A DNA stretch of 64,000 nucleotides from JBIKWM01 sp044356305 (GTDB lineage Bacteria; Bacteroidota; Bacteroidia; UBA10329), in contig JBIKWM010000017.1 of the NCBI GenBank assembly GCA_044356305.1, positions 1-64,000 of the forward strand, in the 5' to 3' direction. Under the pieces are notes generated by a model that searched no databases, had not been told where the DNA came from, and worked only from the letters and a program-made list of their open reading frames with translations. The translations under genes were made by a program, and so were the position numbers. Positions 33,606 through 43,012 of this stretch are shown here, piece by piece (within the stretch, counting starts at the first letter, position 1; each line of letters opens with the position of its first letter).

Positions 33606-35246
33606 TCAGTTACAGACCACAAGCCTTTGGCCCATAATGAGGCCGTTTATTTCGGCCCGGACCATATAGATGCCACGGGGCAAGGTGCTTACGTCCAATT
33701 GACTGCGGCCCTGGGCAATTCTCTTGTTCCATAGCTCACGGCCCGTGGCATCAATCAGAGTGAAATCGGCATCTGACGCAAGGTCGATATTCACTGTACC
33801 ATTGGTCGGGTTGGGCCAGAGTAGGAGAGGGGAGGCCACATGTGTTTCGCTGATCGCTGTGACCTGACCATTGATGTCGAGCTTATAGGCATAGATGTCG
33901 AAATCGCCACTGCGTTTGTCCTGAAACGAGAAGATGGAGCCACCATTGCCATCGCTCACATTCTTCACATTGGTCTGGTTATCTGTGGCAATGCCAACAG
34001 GCAGCCCCCCTGTTGCCCATGCCACGTTGCCACCGGTGGTGATGCGTTGGGCATACACATCCCAGATGCCGGCCACCGAGTCCTGCCAACAGACTATTGC
34101 ACCACCTTGCCCATCGCCCACGGCATTCGGGTTGTTCTGGTTGCGTGCCGAACTAGAGATCAGCACACCGTTCGCGGCCCACTGGGCGGCTCCGCTGGCG
34201 TTCAGTTTCTGTGAATAGATGTTGACCTTGGTAGTGCGGCCGTCCTTCCAACTGATTATCAGCTCACCGTTGGTCATGCCTTCACTCGTCATATCAATGG
34301 CACTCTGGTTGCCGGCCGTGGCGCATACGTCCACTCCGGCTGCGCCCCATTGCGCGGCCCCGCTCCCATTGATCTTCTGCGCTTTCACATCATATCCGTT
34401 GCTGTTGGTGTTCTGTTGCCATGCTATCACAGTGCTGCCATCGCTTGTCACCTCCAGTTTGGGGTTGCTCTGTGTGTCGGTGGCGGTGGCCACGGTAACG
34501 CCATCGGTGGCCCATTGGGGCGTGCCGCTGGCATTGAGCATCTGTGCGTAGATCACATAGTACTGTCCGTTGCGCTTATCCTGCCATGTGTAGGTGGTAT
34601 TGCCGTTGCCCGTTGTGCCAAGGCGTTGATTTATCTGGCTCTGTGCTGCGACACAGATAGCCACTCCGCCAGTGGTCCATTGGGCGATACCGCTGCTGTT
34701 CAACTTCTGGGCGTAGATGTCCCAATTGCCGTTTATGGAGTCCTCCCAGGCTACCACTACTTCTCCTACACCGACCGCCTCAACACGCGGATTTCCCTGA
34801 TTTGCGGCCTTCGAAACCACTGCCACGCCATCAGCGTCCCATTGTACCGCACCGTTGGCACTCACACGCTGGGCATAGATGTCACGGTCGCCATTGCGCC
34901 AGTCCTGCCAAACAATCACGGCACCGCCTGCACCATCGGCCACCAGCACGGGTGACGATTGATCGGCCACATTCGCGCATACGGCCAGCCCGTCATTGCT
35001 CCATAATGTGTTGCCGTCAGCATCTACGCGTTGCACATAGATGTCGGCCAAGTTCTGGTTCACATCGTCTCTGAAATCGACCCAGGTAATAATGGCGCCA
35101 CCTGCACCATCGCTCACCAGACGGGCATCCTGCTGGTCCTGTGGCTTGCTGGCCACCAGATTGTTCACGGCCGGGTCAGCATTCCACTGTGCCATGGTCT
35201 GAATGGTCATTCCGAGCCAAACGAGTGTTGTAAATGTCTTGCTCAT
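33606..35246 (-). CDS. Secreted repeat protein with T9SS sorting domain
   Basis: 546 residues from MSKTFTTLVWLGMTIQTMAQ, a signal peptide; an upstream start is in frame but less likely. About nine repeats of roughly 47 residues follow, with blocks such as GGAVIVWQDWRNGDRDIYAQ, NGAVQWDADGVAV and GGAIVCWQDSVAGIWDVYAQ. They probably fold as propeller blades. The last 80 residues (LLWPNPTNGTVNIDL, IDATGRELW, LPRGIYMVRAE) are a type A T9SS domain, so it is exported to the surface or medium. Ligand unknown. It has its own upstream gap of about 100 bp after the VTC operon. Confidence 0.85.
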   Translation of the reverse strand: MSKTFTTLVWLGMTIQTMAQWNADPAVNNLVASKPQDQQDARLVSDGAGGAIITWVDFRDDVNQNLADIYVQRVDADGNTLWSNDGLAVCANVADQSSPVLVADGAGGAVIVWQDWRNGDRDIYAQRVSANGAVQWDADGVAVVSKAANQGNPRVEAVGVGEVVVAWEDSINGNWDIYAQKLNSSGIAQWTTGGVAICVAAQSQINQRLGTTGNGNTTYTWQDKRNGQYYVIYAQMLNASGTPQWATDGVTVATATDTQSNPKLEVTSDGSTVIAWQQNTNSNGYDVKAQKINGSGAAQWGAAGVDVCATAGNQSAIDMTSEGMTNGELIISWKDGRTTKVNIYSQKLNASGAAQWAANGVLISSSARNQNNPNAVGDGQGGAIVCWQDSVAGIWDVYAQRITTGGNVAWATGGLPVGIATDNQTNVKNVSDGNGGSIFSFQDKRSGDFDIYAYKLDINGQVTAISETHVASPLLLWPNPTNGTVNIDLASDADFTLIDATGRELWNKRIAQGRSQLDVSTLPRGIYMVRAEINGLIMGQRLVVCN

Positions 35247-35348
35247 GATTGATTGTTGAGTGTCGATTGATGTCATGTCACTTTCGATGGTTCAATATCC
35301 TGATTCCCTAAGATCTCAATTGAATAGGAACAATTTGACCGAACTTTG

Positions 35349-36038
35349 TTAACTCTTCTTCTCCTTCTTTTTCCACCATGCCTTCGGCAGATCGTACCTC
35401 AGACCTGTCAGAAGGGCCCATGTCACATCGGATGAAGGTTCATCGAGGCGAGGCTGATGGAAAGCGCCCACTTCGAGCGTAAATCCCTTTGGCAGGTTGA
35501 ATCCAAAGGTGAGTTGGGTCCTGATCCTTCGGAAATTGCCAGTCATTTCGGTGATGGCGAACATCGGTTCGGTGGAGAGGTCAGCTTCAACTTTCTTGTG
35601 CAGTTTGAAGCCAAGTCCCACCTTGAGGCGTATCTGGTGCCGGTCAGGATATTGGCCTATCTCGCCCCAGGCCTGCAAGGCGTGTTGATACTGATAACGG
35701 AGTTTGCCACTAACAGTGAGTTTCTTCAGTAATTTCTTCTCGCTCGCTACGCCTATTGAATATCGGAAATTGTCCCATTGTCGCGATGTGCCGTAGCGCA
35801 GCTCTCCCTCCACATCAAGATATTTGTGTGCCTTGTAGCTTAAGTCGGCTGTAAGGTAACTGGCCTGAAAAGCGCTCATATTGTGGTCGATACGAATCTG
35901 ATATCCCAAGGTGAGTGTGAAGCCCTTGGGCAGATCCTGCCGAACCGATAACGCCCCGCGATACTGCAGGTCGTGTTGAGCCATTGCCCCAAAAGGAAGC
36001 AGAAGCAAGAGTGCCAGCACGCACTTCTCAGTCCTCAT
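35349..36038 (-). CDS. DUF2490-family outer-membrane beta-barrel protein
   Basis: 229 residues from MRTEKCVLALLLLLPFGAMA, a signal peptide ending at AQ. The mature part shows alternating amphipathic strands with YRGALSVRQDLPKGFTLTLG, YQIRIDHNM, ELRYGTSRQWDNFRYSIGV and FTLEVGAFHQPRLDEP, as in DUF2490 barrels. The start overlaps the DUF4956 gene end by 11 bp, so it is the last gene of the coupled operon. It could form an outer-membrane pore for the operon product; that is inference. Function unknown. Confidence 0.85.
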   Translation of the reverse strand: MRTEKCVLALLLLLPFGAMAQHDLQYRGALSVRQDLPKGFTLTLGYQIRIDHNMSAFQASYLTADLSYKAHKYLDVEGELRYGTSRQWDNFRYSIGVASEKKLLKKLTVSGKLRYQYQHALQAWGEIGQYPDRHQIRLKVGLGFKLHKKVEADLSTEPMFAITEMTGNFRRIRTQLTFGFNLPKGFTLEVGAFHQPRLDEPSSDVTWALLTGLRYDLPKAWWKKKEKKS

Positions 36039-36669
36039 CGCTGTCGGCCGCCAGGGCAGTGGGCGAGTCGTTGGTCTCTGCGTTGTAAAAGGCATAGATG
36101 CGCGAAGAGTCGCGGAAAAAATCGATGCGTTGTATCTCTACTTTGTGGATGTTGAGGCCGGTGCGCTGTTTCAGATCGGCAAGCAGTTCTTCTCTACGGT
36201 CGGGTACAAGCAGGTCGTTGCGGTCGTACACAATCTCTTTGTAGTTCTCGTGAATGATGTGCATGCGGTAATCGACCACGTAGGCGAATCCGGCTACGAA
36301 AACGTTTGCCAGTATCAGAAGCACGAACGAATCGCCATCAAGGGAAGTGAGCGAATTGATGATGCCCAATGTGACGCTTATGAAGAAGTAGCCCATTTCG
36401 CGCACTGGCACCGTTACAGTACGGTAGCGCAGGATGCTGAATATGGCGAACAGTCCGAACGCGAAACCCATTTTGAGCTTAGCGGTGCTGAGCAGGAAGC
36501 AGATGAGAAAGTTGATGATATTGAACAGCAGGAAGGTGAACAGGAAATCGCGGTTCCTTCGCAGCGGATAGTACAGACCCCGCACTATGAGGATGATAGA
36601 CGCGAGGTTTATACCGAATCGCAGGCTGAATTCGGAAATGCCTTCCAATTGGGCTATGTACTCAAGCAT
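36028..36669 (-). CDS. DUF4956-family membrane protein
   Basis: 213 residues. Transmembrane segments at about 20-32, 44-60, 67-80, 95-108 and 118-130 (INLASIILIVRGLYYPL, FTFLLFNIINFLICFLLS, GFAFGLFAIFSILRYRT, GYFFISVTLGIINSL, FVLLILANVFVAGFAYVV) precede a cytoplasmic C-terminal domain (LNIHKVEIQRIDFF). It overlaps the VTC gene by 8 bp. In Bacteroidota, DUF4956 often accompanies a VTC-domain polymerase, and it probably provides the membrane channel that eukaryotic VTC gets from other parts. Confidence 0.88.
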   Translation of the reverse strand: MLEYIAQLEGISEFSLRFGINLASIILIVRGLYYPLRRNRDFLFTFLLFNIINFLICFLLSTAKLKMGFAFGLFAIFSILRYRTVTVPVREMGYFFISVTLGIINSLTSLDGDSFVLLILANVFVAGFAYVVDYRMHIIHENYKEIVYDRNDLLVPDRREELLADLKQRTGLNIHKVEIQRIDFFRDSSRIYAFYNAETNDSPTALAADSDED

Positions 36670-37459
36670 GGGTATGGGTTTCTTTATCGTTCAATGTGAA
36701 GATCCTGCGCATCTTGGCCTTAAAGGCGTTTGTCTTGGCACCATCGTGCAACATGGCCACTGCTACTGAGTATTTGCTCATGCCCATGGGCCGAATGCCC
36801 ATGTTCTTCATCAGACTGATGACGGGGCTTCCGCCTTTGTGGTTATCGGTCTTCACCTCGGCTATCACAATGTTAGGCAGGCCAAGATGCTTATCGCCTT
36901 GGCGGAAATTGAGGCCCACGTCAATGGTCACTCGCTCACATCCATCGGACCTCACCAAAGTGGCGCGGCCATATTCCACGTCCATGGTGGGCAGCAGTGT
37001 ATGGCCTTCAATGCTGAAGGCGTTTAGCAGTTCGGTCTCAGCTCCGTTCACACGGTCGGGAATGTCGGTAATTGGGATGCGCACCTTGTCGGTTCGCAGT
37101 CCGCGCACCTTTCGCTTCACCTCAAAGAACATGGCTCCGCTCTGCAGATAGTGGCGGTAGCGCACCTTGGTACGGTTAGGTTTGCCGTTGTGGTGGTCGC
37201 GGTACATGTTTAGCCCCTCGGTGTCAAAGTACAAGGTGCGATAGGGCGATACCCGCGCTCCCTCCACCTCCAGACTGCGGTAATGTTGGCTCAGCTGATC
37301 TAACATCACCCCCAGTTGACCTATGTGGAACACAAACTTCCGATCGACCCGGTTCATGAGCCGCACAGCCTCCATCTCCTCCAGCGAGATAGGGCTGTAC
37401 CTGGCCAATGAGGCCTCGGCAACTGCCCGAGCGTCCAAGAAGGTCTGGGTACCTTGCAT
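36662..37459 (-). CDS. VTC-domain polyphosphate polymerase
   Basis: 265 residues. The start at 37459 (MQGTQTFLDARAVAEASLAR) is set by the TGATG overlap with the upstream stop. VTC-domain features in order: MNRVDRKFVFHIG (Lys), SPYRTLYFDTEGLNMYRDHH, KVRYRHY, MFFEVKRKVRG (Glu-x-Lys), YGRATLVR and VIAEVKTD (Glu and Lys). In VTC4 these line a tunnel that makes polyphosphate from ATP and threads it across a membrane. The protein lacks its own membrane domain; DUF4956 downstream could supply it. Confidence 0.85.
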   Translation of the reverse strand: MQGTQTFLDARAVAEASLARYSPISLEEMEAVRLMNRVDRKFVFHIGQLGVMLDQLSQHYRSLEVEGARVSPYRTLYFDTEGLNMYRDHHNGKPNRTKVRYRHYLQSGAMFFEVKRKVRGLRTDKVRIPITDIPDRVNGAETELLNAFSIEGHTLLPTMDVEYGRATLVRSDGCERVTIDVGLNFRQGDKHLGLPNIVIAEVKTDNHKGGSPVISLMKNMGIRPMGMSKYSVAVAMLHDGAKTNAFKAKMRRIFTLNDKETHTHA

Positions 37460-37869
37460 CAATCTTTGATCACAAAATCGGGGAGAATGGCTTCCTGGTC
37501 TGTCTCGGTCAGCTCTATCTGTTGTGTAACAGCTGATGTACCAAAAGCGCATGTGTCACATTTTGTGAATGCCCATACGCTATACTCACCTTTCTGGAGT
37601 CCTTTGAACGCGAACGACCCATCGGGGCCTGTGCGTACATCATCATCGGGAGTGGTGCCGCCCCCGTAGCTGATGTACACGCGAACATCGCCTACGTATC
37701 CGCTGTCTATCAATACGTTGACCGAATTGTAGTCATACCCGTACACCTTCCCGCTTATGCTGGCCAGGCCGCCTTTGCCCGGATCCTTCTCGCACGCAAC
37801 CCACCCAGTCATCCCTATTATCAAAAGAGCTAGAAGTGGTTTAGCTGTGTTCATCTCAGAGTGTTTCAT
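37459..37869 (-). CDS. Small lipoprotein with carboxypeptidase-regulatory-like fold
   Basis: 136 residues, or 131 from an inner Met at 37854. ALLIIGMTGWVACEKD is a lipobox (VAC). The mature part resembles a carboxypeptidase-regulatory/CNA-B-type beta sandwich: ASISGKVYGYDYNSV, GPDGSFAFKGLQKGEYSVW and TETDQEAILPDFVIKD. Two Cys (CDTC) occur near residue 107. Its stop overlaps the VTC start (TGATG), so it is the first gene of the operon. Role unknown. Confidence 0.8.
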   Translation of the reverse strand: MKHSEMNTAKPLLALLIIGMTGWVACEKDPGKGGLASISGKVYGYDYNSVNVLIDSGYVGDVRVYISYGGGTTPDDDVRTGPDGSFAFKGLQKGEYSVWAFTKCDTCAFGTSAVTQQIELTETDQEAILPDFVIKD

Positions 37870-38164
37870 TGAATAGTGATGATGCCGTGAGCGACATCAG
37901 CCATGCGTGGCAAGTATACCTCAGGATAGCTTTCGCACTTGATATTGCGTAACATTCAGTTAACATGAGCTGTGAACAAAGCCCCATTCGTTTCACAGCT
38001 GGCCATGCTGAGAGTAGTTTCAACGATTGACCAGGCTAGTTATTCAGGATACTAATGGGTTATTGCCGCTTTGCGGTCATTTCACAGCACAAACGTATCG
38101 GCTAGTTTGGCTAGGACTATTACAGATAAAAGACGGATATTAACAAGATGGGGTGGGGAATGGG
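37870..38164. promoter_or_regulatory. Intergenic, promoter region of the VTC operon
   Basis: AT-richer 295-bp gap with several short direct repeats (AACATTCAGTTAACATGAG). It should contain the promoter of the leftward operon, but I cannot place a -33/-7 pair with confidence. No gene or terminator hairpin is evident for hemH. Confidence 0.4.
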
Positions 38165-39193
38165 TCAGCCTTGGCGTACCAGGTCCACCACAGCTTTGAC
38201 CCAGAGAGGATGTGAATTGAGGCTCTCAACCAGTTGAAGGTGCTGACCTCCATTCTCTTTAAATATCTCGAGGTACTCGTGGCCTATTTCAATGGTGGTC
38301 TCAAGGCAGTCGGCCACAAATGCGGGAGAGAAAACAAGTAGCTTTTTACAACCTTTCTTGGCTTTTTCCTCCACCACTTTGTCGCTGAAAGGCTCAAGCC
38401 AGTTCTTATCCAGCCGCGATTGGAAGCAGACTGTGTACCGGTCTTGAGCTATACCGAGTCCGGCTGCGATTCTACGTGCTGTCTCGTAGCATGTGGCCTT
38501 GTAGCAGAAGTGGTTGGTGTGGGTCACCTCGGTCTCGCAATCGTGTCCTTCGCACAGACCATTGTCGTACACTTTATCTACCTGCCGCACCGGAAGCCCG
38601 TGGAAACTGAAAAGCACGTGGTCGTAGTCCTCATGCCGATACTCTTTACCCCTTTCAATGAATGCCTCAATGAATCCGGGTCTATCGTAGAACTGGCTTA
38701 TGAGCCTTAACTCCGGGATCACCCACCAACGGCTCATAATCTGCATAACAGCCTGATTCACGGTTCCTGTGCTGGCTGATGCATACTGTGGGTAGAGCGG
38801 TACCACGATGATCCTGTCCAGATTGAGCCTGCGGAGACCTTCAAGCACCGAACCCAAGCTAGGATTCTGGTACCTCATGGCCAGTTCAACCTTAAATGTC
38901 GGACCCAGTTGCTCCTGAACCGCATCGCGCAGGGCGTTTCCATGCAGCATCAGTGGCGAACCCTTGTCAGTCCACAACATACTATAAATCTTTGCGGACT
39001 TCGGTGCTCTGAAGGGTACGATGATGCCATTGACCAGCAGCTTACGCCAAAGCCATGGCAGATCGATCACACGCGGGTCGTTCAGGAATTCAGATAGATA
39101 GCGCCTCACATCGGACACCGAAGGGCTATCGGGTGTGCCCACATTTACGAGCAATACGCCCGTATTAGGTCTAATTGAATCGGTCGCCTCCAT
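38165..39193 (-). CDS. hemH: Ferrochelatase
   Basis: 342 residues. It inserts iron into protoporphyrin or coproporphyrin for haem. Motifs: GVLLVNVGTPDSPSVSDVRR at the N-terminus, the active-site His in VLFSFHGLPV, the conserved Glu in DCLETTIEIG, and SRLDKNWLEPF. The mid-part Cys cluster (GHDCETE, NHFCYKATCYE) is typical of many Bacteroidota homologues. It starts 3 nt after the lpdA stop, so they are co-transcribed; the link is probably incidental. Confidence 0.96.
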   Translation of the reverse strand: MEATDSIRPNTGVLLVNVGTPDSPSVSDVRRYLSEFLNDPRVIDLPWLWRKLLVNGIIVPFRAPKSAKIYSMLWTDKGSPLMLHGNALRDAVQEQLGPTFKVELAMRYQNPSLGSVLEGLRRLNLDRIIVVPLYPQYASASTGTVNQAVMQIMSRWWVIPELRLISQFYDRPGFIEAFIERGKEYRHEDYDHVLFSFHGLPVRQVDKVYDNGLCEGHDCETEVTHTNHFCYKATCYETARRIAAGLGIAQDRYTVCFQSRLDKNWLEPFSDKVVEEKAKKGCKKLLVFSPAFVADCLETTIEIGHEYLEIFKENGGQHLQLVESLNSHPLWVKAVVDLVRQG

Positions 39194-39196
39194 GCC

Positions 39197-40597
39197 TTAA
39201 CTGTGTATGGCACGATCGGCAGTTGCAGCCAGACAGGCCTCTTTGAACCCTTCGGTGTAAGTGGGGTGTGCGTGGCTGATGCGCGCCACGTCCTCGGCAC
39301 TGGCCCTGAATTCCATGGCAAGCACAGCCTCAGCTATCACGTCAGCAGCACGTGCGCCTATCATGTGCACGCCAAGTATCTCATCAGTTTGCTCGTGGGC
39401 CAGCACTTTTACGAAACCATCTGTGTCCATGCTTGCGCGCGACCGGCCCAAGGCCCTCATCTGAAAACTACCAACTTTATAGGGTATGCTGGCCCCTTTA
39501 AGTTCTTCTTCTGTCTTGCCCACCGCAGCCACTTCGGGCCATGTGTACACTACACCAGGAATCAGATCATAGTTGATGTGAGGTTTTTGCCCGGCTATTG
39601 TTTCGGCCACAAGCACAGCTTCTTCCTCGGCCTTATGGGCTAGCATTGCACCACGTACCACGTCACCTATGGCGTAGATTCCAGGCACAGAGGTCTCCAG
39701 ATGTCCGTTGACAGGGATTCGACCCCGGTCGTCTGGGCTCAATCCTATCTTCTCAAGACCCAGATTGTCTGTGTAAGGTCTGCGGCCCACACTCACCAGG
39801 CAATAATCGCCCTCGAGCACTAATTCAATGCCCTTGGCATCATCGGCTTTCACAGTTACAGCCTTGCCTTTCGCCTTCACTTCCTTCACTTTGTGACTGA
39901 GGTAGAATTTCATGCCCAGTTTCTTGAGCACACGCTGCAGTTCCTTTCCCAGAGCGCGGTCCATTGTGGGAATGATGGCGTCCATGAATTCAACCACGCT
40001 CACTTCGCTGCCCAGGCGCGCATACACCGAACCCAGTTCCAACCCGATCACTCCACCACCAATAATGATCAAGTGTTTCGGTATTTCGCTCAGATTCAAC
40101 GCCTCGGTGCTGGTAATAACTCTCTTTTTATCAATGGTGATAAACGGCAACGAGGTGGGTTTAGACCCAGTTGCAATAATCACTTTCTCGGTGCTCACCT
40201 TGGTCTTAGAGCCATCAGCTCCAGTTACTTCAACTGTATTGCGGTCAACAAACGATCCGTGTCCGTGATGCACATCTACCTTATTCTTTTTCATCAGAAA
40301 GGCGATGCCATCGTTGTTCTGCTTCACAACTTCGGCCTTTCGGGCTGTCATCTGCCTGATGTCAGGTCGCACATCAGTAATTCTGATGCCATGCTCAGCA
40401 AAGGTGTGACTCGCATTGTGGTAATGTTCTGATGAGTCGAGCAGTGCCTTGCTCGGTATGCAACCCACATTGAGGCAGGTGCCACCCAGGGTAGGGTAAC
40501 GTTCAATCAATGCCACCTTCATACCCAACTGGGCGCACCGGATGGCGGCCACATAACCACCAGGGCCACTGCCAATCACCGTCACATCGTATCTCAT
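39197..40597 (-). CDS. lpdA: Dihydrolipoyl dehydrogenase
   Basis: 466 residues. The FAD motif GSGPGGYVAAIRCAQLG and the redox disulfide GGTCLNVGCIPSKALL are present, as are the NAD motif IGGGVIGLELGSVYARLG and the active-site His-Glu pair in ISHAHPTYTEGFKEA. It reoxidises lipoamide in 2-oxoacid dehydrogenase complexes and the glycine cleavage system. The E1/E2 genes are not here. It is the first gene of a pair with hemH. Confidence 0.97.
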   Translation of the reverse strand: MRYDVTVIGSGPGGYVAAIRCAQLGMKVALIERYPTLGGTCLNVGCIPSKALLDSSEHYHNASHTFAEHGIRITDVRPDIRQMTARKAEVVKQNNDGIAFLMKKNKVDVHHGHGSFVDRNTVEVTGADGSKTKVSTEKVIIATGSKPTSLPFITIDKKRVITSTEALNLSEIPKHLIIIGGGVIGLELGSVYARLGSEVSVVEFMDAIIPTMDRALGKELQRVLKKLGMKFYLSHKVKEVKAKGKAVTVKADDAKGIELVLEGDYCLVSVGRRPYTDNLGLEKIGLSPDDRGRIPVNGHLETSVPGIYAIGDVVRGAMLAHKAEEEAVLVAETIAGQKPHINYDLIPGVVYTWPEVAAVGKTEEELKGASIPYKVGSFQMRALGRSRASMDTDGFVKVLAHEQTDEILGVHMIGARAADVIAEAVLAMEFRASAEDVARISHAHPTYTEGFKEACLAATADRAIHS

Positions 40598-40677
40598 TGC
40601 TTAGCGAACTTTATTTTTTGGGGGCGCAAAGTTGGCAACGGACGTGTGCCGCAGATGTTCGCTGTAACATGAAAATG

Positions 40678-40707
40678 GAAAGGGGTGCCTGACCGGGCAC
40701 CCCTTTC
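40678..40707 (-). terminator. Strong GC hairpin, probable terminator
   Basis: GAAAGGGGTGCC and GGCACCCCTTTC form a perfect 12-bp stem with a 6-nt loop. A-rich sequence on the left gives a leftward T-tract. It lies between the small leftward gene at 40857 and lpdA. Confidence 0.75.
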
Positions 40708-40856
40708 ACCTTGACATCGGCCTCTGCATCGGGACGACAAGGAAGGGAAACCTTGAAACCTTCCTCTATCGGGCAATGGTGGAAAACCTTAAAACCACCT
40801 GCCTATGTGTTTGTGACGGACCAGGTCACTTGCTCCCGATTCGCGGGCCAATTCTG

Positions 40857-41063
40857 CTAGAAGTCGCTTTCATCTTCACCGATGTGTTCTTCTTCTTTTT
40901 TCTGTTCATCAGCAATAGACTTCTCGTAATCAGCTAATTTCTCCTCAGTTACACCGCCTTTTTCGGCCATGACCCTGATCTCATCATTGGAGAATCTGGC
41001 TGTTTGAGCATCATCAGAAGTTACAATTCCGAGAGCTACCAGTAGTGCAATGAGTATTTCCAT
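40857..41063 (-). CDS. Small membrane-anchored acidic protein, unknown
   Basis: 68 residues. The N-terminal MEILIALLVALGIVTSDD is a membrane anchor or signal. A highly charged C-terminal half follows (EKLADYEKSIADEQKKEEEH, ending DESDF) and is probably helical. A terminator lies downstream. I do not recognise a family. The neighbours give no hint. Confidence 0.6.
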   Translation of the reverse strand: MEILIALLVALGIVTSDDAQTARFSNDEIRVMAEKGGVTEEKLADYEKSIADEQKKEEEHIGEDESDF

Positions 41064-41161
41064 GACCAATGATGTTTGGGGATTTGTGATGGCTTATATG
41101 TTCGCCATGTCAATGATGTTTGGTCGTTCATCGATAAATCCGATTCCCTATTATTGACCCC

Positions 41162-42709
41162 ATGCTGATTCAGAATCTGGCAGACCTGCGCGAGCTTATT
41201 GATAAGATGGACCGCAACGAGAAGTTGCTGTTACGCAGCTACCTGAAGGCCTTTGATTCAAGACAGAAAGGTTATAAGCCGATGGGTCTGGTGCTCTTCG
41301 ACCTGTTACAGCGTCATGCTGACAATGAAAAGGTCGTGCGACTGTTGAGGGCAAAAGTGGCCAGACGCTCCGATGATGCCATCCGCATGGTCATCTCAAG
41401 GTTGCGCGACAAAGCCATTCAGGTATATGTGTTGGAAGTGAATTTGGAGAGGCGCGATGTTTTCGAGGCTTTCTCAGCTGCCAAGTTGGAGGTGAAGCGC
41501 CTGAGGCACGGGGCGCACATTCTGCTTTCGCGCGGATCGAGGAAATTGGCAGATGAGTTGGCTGAAAAAGCAATATTTCTTGCCAAACGCTATGAATTAT
41601 GGACCGAGCTACCGGATCTTCTTCAATTCTCGCATGAGGTGAAGAGGGTAGGTAATTCGATGAGTGAATTTCAGAAGAACCTCGCTGCGGTAGAGGGAAG
41701 CATAACCATGGCCGAACGGTATCTGAGAACAGAACTCGGATTTTCAAGGGTGATGAAGAGCATCGGAATGAAAGGGCTGAACCGCAAACGCGCATCGCAG
41801 GAGTATCTGAGTCTTTTGAAGGGATTCATGGTAGAATGGAAGGGGTACCATGACGACATAGGGTCTGTGCTTATCGCTAATCGTATAAACCAAGTCGAAG
41901 CAGAATATCACCAGATGATGCGTGACTATGATGCGGCAGCGGAGGCATTGAGCCGTTCCATTCAGATAGCTGATCATCCGGCTTTGAATACCAAGGGGCG
42001 TCTGACCAGCCTCAAATATGATTTCGCGGAGAATGAGATATTGAGGTTCAGGTTTGTAGAAGCAAGACAACGGTTGTTCGAGGTTCTCAGTATGCTGCCT
42101 TTCGCCATAAGACGCTGGGAGAACATAAAGGAGGGAATTTTCAAGATCGGTCTTTATCTGAATGACTTTGAGGAGGCCGAGGCTTCGATCATCGAACTCC
42201 TTGCCGATGTGCGACCAGGAGTGAAACGGACTTACTACGCCCGCTACAGTTATCTCAAGGCCTGTCTGCTATTCCTTAAAGGCGACCACAGGGGAGTGAA
42301 CCGTGCACTGACCGATGCGGCTGAGATTGCACAGGACCGCGAGGGATGGAATGTGGCCATGCGTGTGTTGCGTATCATGAACAGCATTGAGTCCGAAGAC
42401 TTTGACCTGGCTGATGCACAGATAACGGCCTTCTATCAGTTTGTTCGCGAAGGACTGAAAGACAGCGGACTACGAGAGCGCGACAGCATGATTCTGCATG
42501 TGCTCATGGACCTGCGCAAGAGCAGTTACGATTTCAGGGCTGTGGCAGATACTTCAAAGAATCAGATAGACAATCTGTGGAAAGCGGATGGCGATACCGC
42601 ATGGGATGTATTGACCCCCGAACTGGTGGTGTTTCACCCCTGGTTCGCAGGCAAAGCTGAAGGCAGTCCGTTCCCCATTCCCATTTCGCGCGAATCGGTG
42701 TATCGCTGA
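41162..42709 (+). CDS. Large helical protein of unknown function
   Basis: 515 residues without signal or membrane helix. Almost the whole length is predicted helical by pattern, with TPR-like helix pairs (YDAAAEALSRSIQIADHPAL, FRFVEARQRLFEVLSMLPFA). The N-terminal 50 residues (LRELIDKMDRNEKLLLRSYL) are conserved-looking. The middle (SRGSRKLADELAEKAIFLAK) also looks TPR-like. I recognise it only as a Bacteroidota-type hypothetical with TPR-like structure. It is monocistronic, divergent from the small membrane protein. Confidence 0.7.
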   Translation: MLIQNLADLRELIDKMDRNEKLLLRSYLKAFDSRQKGYKPMGLVLFDLLQRHADNEKVVRLLRAKVARRSDDAIRMVISRLRDKAIQVYVLEVNLERRDVFEAFSAAKLEVKRLRHGAHILLSRGSRKLADELAEKAIFLAKRYELWTELPDLLQFSHEVKRVGNSMSEFQKNLAAVEGSITMAERYLRTELGFSRVMKSIGMKGLNRKRASQEYLSLLKGFMVEWKGYHDDIGSVLIANRINQVEAEYHQMMRDYDAAAEALSRSIQIADHPALNTKGRLTSLKYDFAENEILRFRFVEARQRLFEVLSMLPFAIRRWENIKEGIFKIGLYLNDFEEAEASIIELLADVRPGVKRTYYARYSYLKACLLFLKGDHRGVNRALTDAAEIAQDREGWNVAMRVLRIMNSIESEDFDLADAQITAFYQFVREGLKDSGLRERDSMILHVLMDLRKSSYDFRAVADTSKNQIDNLWKADGDTAWDVLTPELVVFHPWFAGKAEGSPFPIPISRESVYR

Positions 42710-43012
42710 GCAGGTCAGTCGGTCAGCAAAAGGCTGCTGTGGTGGTTCATTTTGAGCTGATGGTCGAAAACAATCGGTCGTACATCGGTTCTTTGAAACT
42801 TCGTATATTCGAAATAATGAACATGTATAATTATCAGATAATCAATATTATGAATATATAAATTCAAAATATGACTGTTCAAAATGGCTCGATTCCTTAA
42901 TCAAGGGAATGTGCGTGAGGGGAACATTTGACCCAGCAAAAGCGACTGACCATCGCCAAGCTCGGAAAGCCTGACCAGCCTTCCGCTCAACGAACTTAAA
43001 ACCTTGGCCTGC
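42710..43012. other. Intergenic with an AT-rich block
   Basis: 42790-42880 is markedly AT-rich against the GC-rich background, with short palindromes (ATTATCAGATAAT, TTCGTATATTCGAA). It could be a promoter or a curved-DNA site. No gene or RNA is evident. Confidence 0.45.
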
